Assembly (NCBI RefSeq): GCF_007655135.1
Contig: NW_022204486.1
Location: forward strand, 1-64,000
Direction: 5' to 3'
Length of the DNA: 64,000 nucleotides
Source: Punica granatum
Taxonomy: Eukaryota > Streptophyta > Magnoliopsida > Myrtales > Lythraceae
The number at the start of each line of letters is the position of its first letter. Position 1 is the stretch's first letter. A program made the translations under genes and the position numbers. Shown piece by piece: positions 57,512 through 64,000 of the stretch. The notes beneath the pieces were generated by a model that searched no databases, was not told the origin of the DNA, and saw only the letters and a program-made list of their open reading frames with translations.

Positions 57512-58618
57512 TTAATGATCGTTGTACTCTCGGTGAGCTCAACCGCAGAGTTGGTGGCCGTGGTCAACCCGCTGCAGCGAGGAGCCTTCTGCCTCTCCCA
57601 CTCTTCGTCCCTTCCAATCTTTTTTTTCTTTTTCTTTTTTTTTTGGCAATGATTGTAGCTCAATGCCTTGGGTTTGCATGATTAACAAATATGTATGCAT
57701 CCGTTCATAGAAAGTGGGATCAACCCCCATTGCGTATTGGGACTTATCGGATATAGAATAGATCTGCTTCTCTTTGTTCCTACGAACCAAAAGACCAATG
57801 TCACAACTAGATAATTTTATTATAATAGGCGATTCAAGATATCTACCTAAAACGACCAATTTATTCACAGTGAAACAACCCTAATAGAAAACAAATAATC
57901 TCAAGAGATATATAATAAATCATCATCTGCATCTAATAAACCTAGGTAAAATCACAAATGATGCTTCAAAAATATCACTAATTAATTCATAAAATAATAA
58001 ATCATTTTATAAATTGACTACTTCTTGATCAAAAGATGGTGTAGTATACCGTCGCATGCCGTCTCCTAATAACCAAGAGATTTCAAGTTTAATATCTAGT
58101 GGGACTATTCATATCTCTTTATTAACTATTATGATTTTCTATTTATTACTTCTTGTTTCAATTGTATTAGGCCCTTAAATTTCTGCCTCGTCTAGAAAAA
58201 TTCTTTCAGTTTATGACTCTCTCTTTTTTTTAATGATGAGAAGTGTTTGGATTTTGTCCTGCTAATCCATTCGATCCACGTAAACATCATGTAAACTCGC
58301 GGTACAAGTAAACTAGCCACAGACCTGCAGATGAACCCAAAGAGATTTGAATTTGGGCGAGAAGTGTAGCAGATTACTCAATACACCACTACCACTAAAC
58401 CAAGCTCTTGATTAGAGGTTGTTTCTTGACATTCTGTTATTTCACTTTATCTATGTCACCTTGTGATAAGGGAGTTAGTTCCACATTGGTTAGCCTTTTA
58501 CATCAAGGTGTATTTTGGAGACACAACTTGGCTCCTCTTTAAAATTTAACAATGTGCGCGATCAAGTTGCACATCAAGTTGCACATAAGGAGCATTTGCA
58601 AAAGACATTGATATTACT
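57512..58618. other. Intergenic stretch
   Basis: No gene was recognised. Around 58430-58560 a TTAGTTCCACATTGGTTAG phrase resembles an old LTR fragment, and 58280-58400 resembles a short interspersed element. Both are too weak to define. Confidence 0.5.
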
Positions 58619-58877
58619 AGTGTATTTGGTTTTAGAGTTAAATGGAGTTGAGTTTTGATTTTAATTGGGTTGTAATGATTGTGTTGTTGAATTATGAGAA
58701 AAAGTGTGAAAAATAATAAATAATTGAGAGAATTTAGTATTAAAAATTGAATTGAATGGTTAAAAAAATTGAAGAAAATGAAAAAAGTAATAATTGTGTT
58801 GTTGACTTTGTTGTGTAGTGAGTAGAGTTAAAGTTATAGTTAAAATTTTAAAAACTGACCCTAAAACTAAACGGGCG
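58619..58877. mobile_element. MITE family B copy 3, ~259 bp
   Basis: The left end carries GTATTTGGTTTTAGAGTTAA and the reversed right end CCCGTTTAGTTTTAGGGTCA. The interior TTGTGTAGTGAGTAGAGTTA matches copy 2. Boundaries are accurate to a few bases and the target duplication is not clean. Confidence 0.72.
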
Positions 58878-59318
58878 GATTCAACAATAAAATGAAATCT
58901 GACAGTATTGCAGTGGACGTTACGCTGCTTCCCAATTTAATCTTTCTTCGAACAAACGATAACAACAACCGATATAGATCATCCTTCTACTGCTCGATTT
59001 CGTTCCAACTGATTCCGCAAATTGTATATTCAATCAGAGCTTATTCTTAAATGGAAAATCCTTTGGCTTGAAATAACCTTCCTTCTGGATTTAGTGCATA
59101 GATGGGGTGCACTTCAAGGCAATTGAACTACTTGCAGCCGACAAACTCTTTTATCTTCTCTTTTATTATTCTTGCTTTTGTACCATACAGTGCACTGTCC
59201 TGGCTGTGGGTTGATGGACGAGGTTTCAATTAGAAAATCTTAATCTTGTCTTTATTTTATATAATTTATTAATAATGTTTGGTGTGGCATTATAAGTTGT
59301 CGGTTGTTTTAAAATTAA

Positions 59319-59432
59319 TGCGAATTTATTTAAGCGGTTCGACACTTATTCCGCTTAAGTAATGTTTCGGATTTGAGTTATTATGAATATAGAAAATCCA
59401 CGCTGAAAGAGCTTTACCATTAGGTACTATGG
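59319..59432 (-). repeat. SINE-like dispersed repeat, copy 4 (inverted)
   Basis: On the minus strand it reads AATGGTAAAGCTCTTTCAGC, GTGGATTTTCTATATTCATA, ACTCAAATCC, then GTGTCGAACCGCTTAAATAA. This is closely collinear with 56800-56905. Confidence 0.65.
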
Positions 59433-61112
59433 TTCACGCCTAAAATAACCAATAAGATCACAATGTATGTTCTCATTGGCGTGTACTTTTTTAGTGATAA
59501 TAATCTCATCTATTGATGTATGGGCCGTCAGAAGAAATCCAACATTACCTGATTTTAATCATATGATGTATGGTTTTAGGATTGTAAATCAATTTTATTG
59601 AATAAAGTTCAAGAGCCACCGCTCCTAATTATTTATTTTGCTCGACGGTCTTTTGAATACATCAATACTATTGTAAAGTGAGAGCTTCATCTCTTCGTCT
59701 GACTTTCACAATTCAAATTTGCCCATAATAAATATGTTTTAACTGATAGGAGCCATCAATTTTAAGTTAAAATGGTAAAATTACTCCAAAAAAAAAATCC
59801 ACTACTCGCTCTCAGGAAAACTAAATGAAAACTTTAGCGGCCAATCGGAGATTCTTCTGCTTTTGGGACAGCAATGTGAAATTTTCTCCAAATAGTTTAT
59901 TGGTATGAAACTTCAATTAAACCCAAGCCTAAGCAAGACCAAGCCCGATGTCCCATTTATTATACTAGATTTACGGGCCCTCATTTGTGATGAAAAAAGA
60001 AATGTTAAGTTCTTCTTAATAAGATGCCTAAAATTCCGCAAAATTTCCCTCGACATAAACTACTAAGTATTGGAGTTCGAGCGATGCCACGAGTTTCTAG
60101 AAAAGTTCTTAACTAACAATATTTTCATATAATCAAAGTGTGAGAAAGGATATTTAGTAATGTTGAAAAGTAAAATTGTTTTTAATCAAAATTTTATTTT
60201 TTGAAAAAAATAAAAAATAAGAATGTTTTTTAAAATTATATAAAAATAGAAAAAAACTACATTAAATTAAAAAAATTTAAAAATAATTAAATTAACTAAA
60301 TTTACAAAAACAATTAAAAAAATAAAAAATAAAGGAGGGGGAGTGTCGAGGGACGGATTAGAAGGGGGCCCCTTCCGTCCAGAGTCTTCGATGACCTCGC
60401 CCTACTCGATATCTTGATAATTACCTAGCCTTTTGTCATTCTTGACAAATTTGAAAATTATCTACCACTTTTTTAATTTTATATAGTTATTTTTTAATAT
60501 TAATTTCTTATTAGTTACTTTTAACTTTCTATTTTTATTTAACTTTTCTGAACTTTTTTTAAAAAAATTTATCTATGAACTTTCTGTAATTTTTTTGAAT
60601 TTTCATTTTAATTTTTTATGAACTTTTTTCTGTATTTTCTTATTTTTCAAAAAAATTCAAAATTTTCTGTAAATTTAATTAATTAATTTAATTGTTATGA
60701 ATTTTTCTTCTATTTTTCTAAAACTTTTAAATTCTCTTAAAATTTTCAAAATTAATTTTTATAATTTTTATACTTTTATTTAATTTTGGTTATTCTTATT
60801 TAATTTTTAAAATTTCTTTTCTAATTGTCATTTTTTAAAATCTTTAAGAATTTTCTAAAGTGGCATGCGATGGTTGGTCCACGTGTGCAATATTCACTGC
60901 CAGCCGTAAGCTTTTTTATGACATTAAGTCTATGTTATCGTCCCTTAACAGCCGGTTATGGAATGAACCAATATTGTAACTTTTTGAAACTATTTAGGAC
61001 TGTTTTTTCTAAAATTAAAGTTGTAGGACTCAAGTTCAAAAAATGAAAAAATTTTAGGACCATCGTTGTAATTCTTTTAATTTTCATGTATGCATTTTCA
61101 ATACAAGTGGAA
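59433..61112. other. AT-rich spacer
   Basis: No gene was recognised. From 60180 to 60840 the sequence is dominated by runs of A and T, with repeated TTTTTGAACTTTT- and AATTTTC-like words. Confidence 0.6.
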
Positions 61113-61121
61113 AATATTTAA

Positions 61122-61940
61122 GGGAAAAAGGCAAAAATTCCCCTTGTGGTTTGAGATCGGGACAAATCGCACCATATTCTTTTATTTAGAACAATTAGTC
61201 CCCATATGGTTTGTTCCATTAGACATAAGGGGTTACAACGTTAATTTTTTTTCATTTTCAGTCATCAATCTTTAGCCTTTTAATTATTTTGGTTCTAAAT
61301 CTTTTTCTTTTATCATTTATATCCTCATCTTTTCATTTTGTTTCATTTTAGTCCTATAAAGAAAATCGAAAGAGAATAGGGGGTCGGGGCTGCTAATCGG
61401 CGACCCCGACCCCTCCACCGAGGTCGCCGGTACCCACAGAGGATGCTGGCAACCTCGATGGAGTGGTCGAGGTCGCCGATTGGAGACCCCAACCCTGAAT
61501 CTACAGGGGACCTCCGAGCTCGACCTTTTCACCGAGGTCGTCGGTACCCACCAAGGACGTCGGCGACCTCGATGGAGGGGTCGGGGTCGCCAATTCGTGG
61601 CCCCGACCCCGAATCAACCAAGGACTCCGAGTTGGAGGTCCCCGGTAGATTCTGGGTTAGGGCTGCCAATCGGAGACCCCGACCCCTCTTTCCCTTTCAA
61701 TTTTTTTATAGGACTAAAATGAAATAAAATGAAAATTTGAGGATATGAATGATAAAAGAAAAAGATTTAGAATAAAAATGATTAAAAAGTTAAAGATTGA
61801 GGACTGAAAATGGAAAAAAAATTAACGTTAACCCCTATATCTAACGGAGCGAATCACAGGGGGGCTAATTGTCCCAAATAAAACAATATGGTGCGATTTA
61901 TCCCGATCCCAAACCACAATGGGATTTTTGTCTTTTTCCC
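61122..61940. mobile_element. MULE-like element with ~250-bp inverted arms, 819 bp, 9-bp TSD
   Basis: The left end GGGAAAAAGGCAAAAATTCC and the reversed right end GGGAAAAAGACAAAAATCCC begin inverted arms. The arms are alike over about 250 bp, for example GGTTTGAGATCGGGACAAAT versus GGTTTGGGATCGGGATAAAT, and AAATCTTTTTCTTTTATCAT in both. A perfect 9-bp duplication AATATTTAA flanks it (61113-61121 and 61941-61949). Long inverted arms with 9-bp duplications are the Mutator-superfamily signature. The interior is GC-rich tandem DNA without a transposase. Confidence 0.93.
61410..61640. repeat. GC-rich tandem duplication (~113-bp unit) inside the MULE
   Basis: Two adjacent copies share CACCGAGGTCG, CGGTACCCAC, AACCTCGATGGAG/GACCTCGATGGAG, GGTCGCC and a CCCCGACCC-type end. 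Open frames on both strands here come from this repeat and are not genes. Confidence 0.8.
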
Positions 61941-61949
61941 AATATTTAA

Positions 61950-62867
61950 CGCCATTTACGTCCACGTCAACACCGGTTAATAGTCAGTCACGATTTGGAT
62001 AATAAGTATCTAATGGAGCAAACATTCAGAACTACAAAAGCCAAAATAAAACTTATAAAATTTGATATTAAAAATGACAAAAATAGAGGACCATTTCTGT
62101 AATTATCTCAAGAGTAAAATATTAACAAATTAATATAGTAAGACTTATTTTACAATTGATATAACACTTCATTCAAAATTGTATATAGATCCAGAGGAAG
62201 AAAAATGAGAATCTAATAAAGTGATATGATAAGAAAAGTATAAAATGTAAACATTTTGTGAAACTTTAAAAATAGTTATTTAATAGTACTTACATAAAAG
62301 TGAAGGAAAGGACCAAAATCTATCTTTAAAGTGTATATATGAAATGAAGACAATAAAGACATAATAAAAGTTTATTGAAAAAAAATTAAGTTTAAAAAAT
62401 ATAGATGAGAATACTCCTTATCGACATAACCTTGCATTCCGTAGAGGAAGAATTAGGACATTCTAAACTCACAATAAAAAAAGACTACCTACATTGGCTA
62501 ATTTAAGGGTTTAAAATTCATTAAAAATATCCTGTGATTATGACCAAGTTAATGTCCAAGTAAGGATTATTCTCAATCAATAGGATGGCATGACCTTTTA
62601 TTTTGACTGTAAAAAAGAATTTAGAAAATTTGTAATATCACAAAAAATTACTTGAATTTATATTTAATTATTTTTTTATTTTTAAAAAAGAATTAGATGG
62701 TGTCCCAAAATCCACCGCACTTGCTACTTGGCTCCACGGATCCAAGTTTATTAACTGATTATACTAATATACTAATTAGGATGTCATATGGCATTAAGCT
62801 ATTACTTTAATCTGCTATTTTTAATTTGGATTTTCATTATTTATAATTAGAAAAACATAATCGCTTA
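61950..62867. other. AT-rich spacer, nothing recognised
   Basis: No gene or repeat was identified. It ends at the TTA that precedes the Harbinger terminus. Confidence 0.6.
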
Positions 62868-64000
62868 GGTAGTGTTTGGTTTCACAATATCATCTTAAAA
62901 TCACAATTCTAATTCAACTCTACCCACTACAAAACAAAATAACACATCAAAAGTCAATAAAGGTGGGTCCCACACATAAACATTACTTTTTACTCCATTA
63001 TAATACAATTCCATTACAATTAATTCTCAACTCCACCCGTTCTTGTACATACTAATAGGCTCGTCCTCTTTCAATGTGCCAAATTTGATATGCAATACGG
63101 TCACTTACTGTATCCATCTCCCTACTGCTCATGTCAATATCATTTCGGATTCCATTTTGTTGAGGCGGATTACGAAATTCATCATAATATTGCCACGCAT
63201 CACCATACTCCTCAAATAATCTATCGCGATAACTATTGATCCGAATAAAATTGTGCAACATAAAGCAGGCAAGCGCAATTTGTCCTTGACGACGCGGTCT
63301 GAAGTTTGACATTTCCCGCAATATTCCAAATCTGTTCTTCACGACACCGAAGCACCGTTCTATTACGTTACGAACGGATGCGTGACGCTGATTAAACAAC
63401 TCTTCCATCGTCGTTGGAGGATTGTCATTATTGAAGTCACTGCGGTGATACCGTTGTCCTTTGTAAGGGGCCAAATAACCGGGCATATTTGGGAAGCCCG
63501 CATCAACTACATAATATTGTTCTGCGTGCAGACATGTACAAATAATGTATATATCTGTAGTTTCATATGTTTATCGAAAAACATAAGAGCTTAACAAGAG
63601 AACATGGTATATGGAAAGTAACAACTTACCGCCTTGTGGTGCAGGGAATGTCGGTAACGTTGCCGCATCAGAAAGAATTCTAAAGTCGTGTGCCGAACCC
63701 TCCCATCCGGTCATGACATAAGTGAAGATCATTTGATGGGAACAAACAGCAAGAACATTTTGCGTTATGTCACCGTTTCGATCACGATACGCGCCTCTCA
63801 CCGAAGCTGGCATAATAGCTTTAACATGAGTCTCATCAATTGCCCCGATGCAATGCTGCAGTAATAATAAAAATCGATACGAATTACAGTACATGTAATA
63901 AAAGAATAGAAGTTCATTTCGACAGTTGTACGATAATTACCCTAAAGAATGGATACCATTGTCGGTAGCCGCGAATTTCAGGCTGCTCCTCAACGTTCCT
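62868..64000 (-). mobile_element. PIF/Harbinger transposon, left end with transposase; right end beyond window
   Basis: The terminus begins GGTAGTGTTTGGTTTCAC after TTA (62865-62867). The next ~100 bp (AAAATCACAATTCTAATTCA, CTCTACCCACTACAAAACAA, AAGGTGGGTCCCA) match the ends of the two MITEs at 28681 and 41075. A transposase gene on the minus strand follows directly. The opposite end and any Myb-like second ORF would lie beyond base 64000. Confidence 0.92.
63052..64000 (-). CDS. PIF/Harbinger DDE transposase (HARBI1-like), 5' part outside window
   Basis: The minus-strand exons are 64000-63941 (partial), 63855-63630 and 63521-63052, with GT-AG introns that keep the frame. Exon 1 ends in the GYRQWYPFF stretch. 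Exon 2 opens CIGAIDETHVKA, the first catalytic Asp of DDE_Tnp_4 (usually GAIDGTH), and carries GWEGSAHDFRIL with the second Asp. Exon 3 opens EQYYVVDAGFPNMPGYLAPYKG and has VIERCFGVVKNRFGIL with the catalytic Glu, ending at the stop at 63052. All visible residues of the triad are intact, and there is no stop or frameshift in about 250 codons. The protein cuts and pastes the element and could act in trans on the related MITEs. The N-terminal helix-turn-helix region is outside the window. Confidence 0.93.

Noticed and set aside
61443..61727. Open frames on both strands in the MULE interior
   Set aside because: They follow the tandem GC-rich repeat in every frame, so they reflect base composition, not a gene.
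1..64000. CRISPR arrays, bacterial operons, riboswitches and rRNA genes
   Set aside because: No regular spacer-repeat structure, ribosome-binding sites or rRNA signatures; spliced plant genes show this is eukaryotic nuclear DNA.

Overview
This window is plant nuclear DNA, almost certainly from a eudicot. It is AT-rich, has GT-AG introns, and carries three plant-type genes (an Aux/IAA protein, a WAV3-type RING/vWA ubiquitin ligase and plastid glutamyl-tRNA reductase) in a background rich in transposable elements. The species cannot be fixed from the sequence alone. Only about a tenth of the window is host coding sequence.

Bases 1-17,537 are a nest of transposons. The host of the nest is a decayed L1-type LINE on the + strand. 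A Ty3/gypsy element (− strand, running off the left edge) interrupts its ORF1. A 1.44 kb hAT-type DNA transposon with an 8-bp target duplication (TSD) interrupts its endonuclease. A 7.6 kb composite LTR unit with a 5-bp TSD sits between its linker and its reverse transcriptase. The LINE pieces match up exactly across these breaks.

Bases 17,538-26,535 hold two related non-coding blocks in direct orientation. Between them are AT-rich spacer, a 411-bp solo LTR and one three-exon Aux/IAA gene. That gene lacks the degron tryptophan and the usual C-terminal tail. Bases 26,536-44,600 are gene-poor and AT-rich. They contain several MITEs: two Tourist-like copies with TAA TSDs, a 684-bp hAT MITE with a perfect 8-bp TSD, and two hairpin MITEs. 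They also hold a SINE-like repeat family and a triplicated direct repeat.

Bases 44,600-47,831 carry a complete two-exon WAV3-family gene on the + strand, with a TATA box and a CT/GA-rich leader. Bases 53,691-56,277 carry a complete three-exon HEMA gene on the − strand, which makes the committed-step enzyme of tetrapyrrole synthesis. From 56,700 to the right edge there are more MITEs and a MULE-like element with ~250-bp inverted arms and a 9-bp TSD. The last feature is the left end of a PIF/Harbinger element with an open, spliced DDE transposase. Its terminal ~100 bp match the two Tourist-like MITEs at 28.7 and 41.1 kb, so it is the likely family source. The three host genes have no evident functional link and no operon logic applies.
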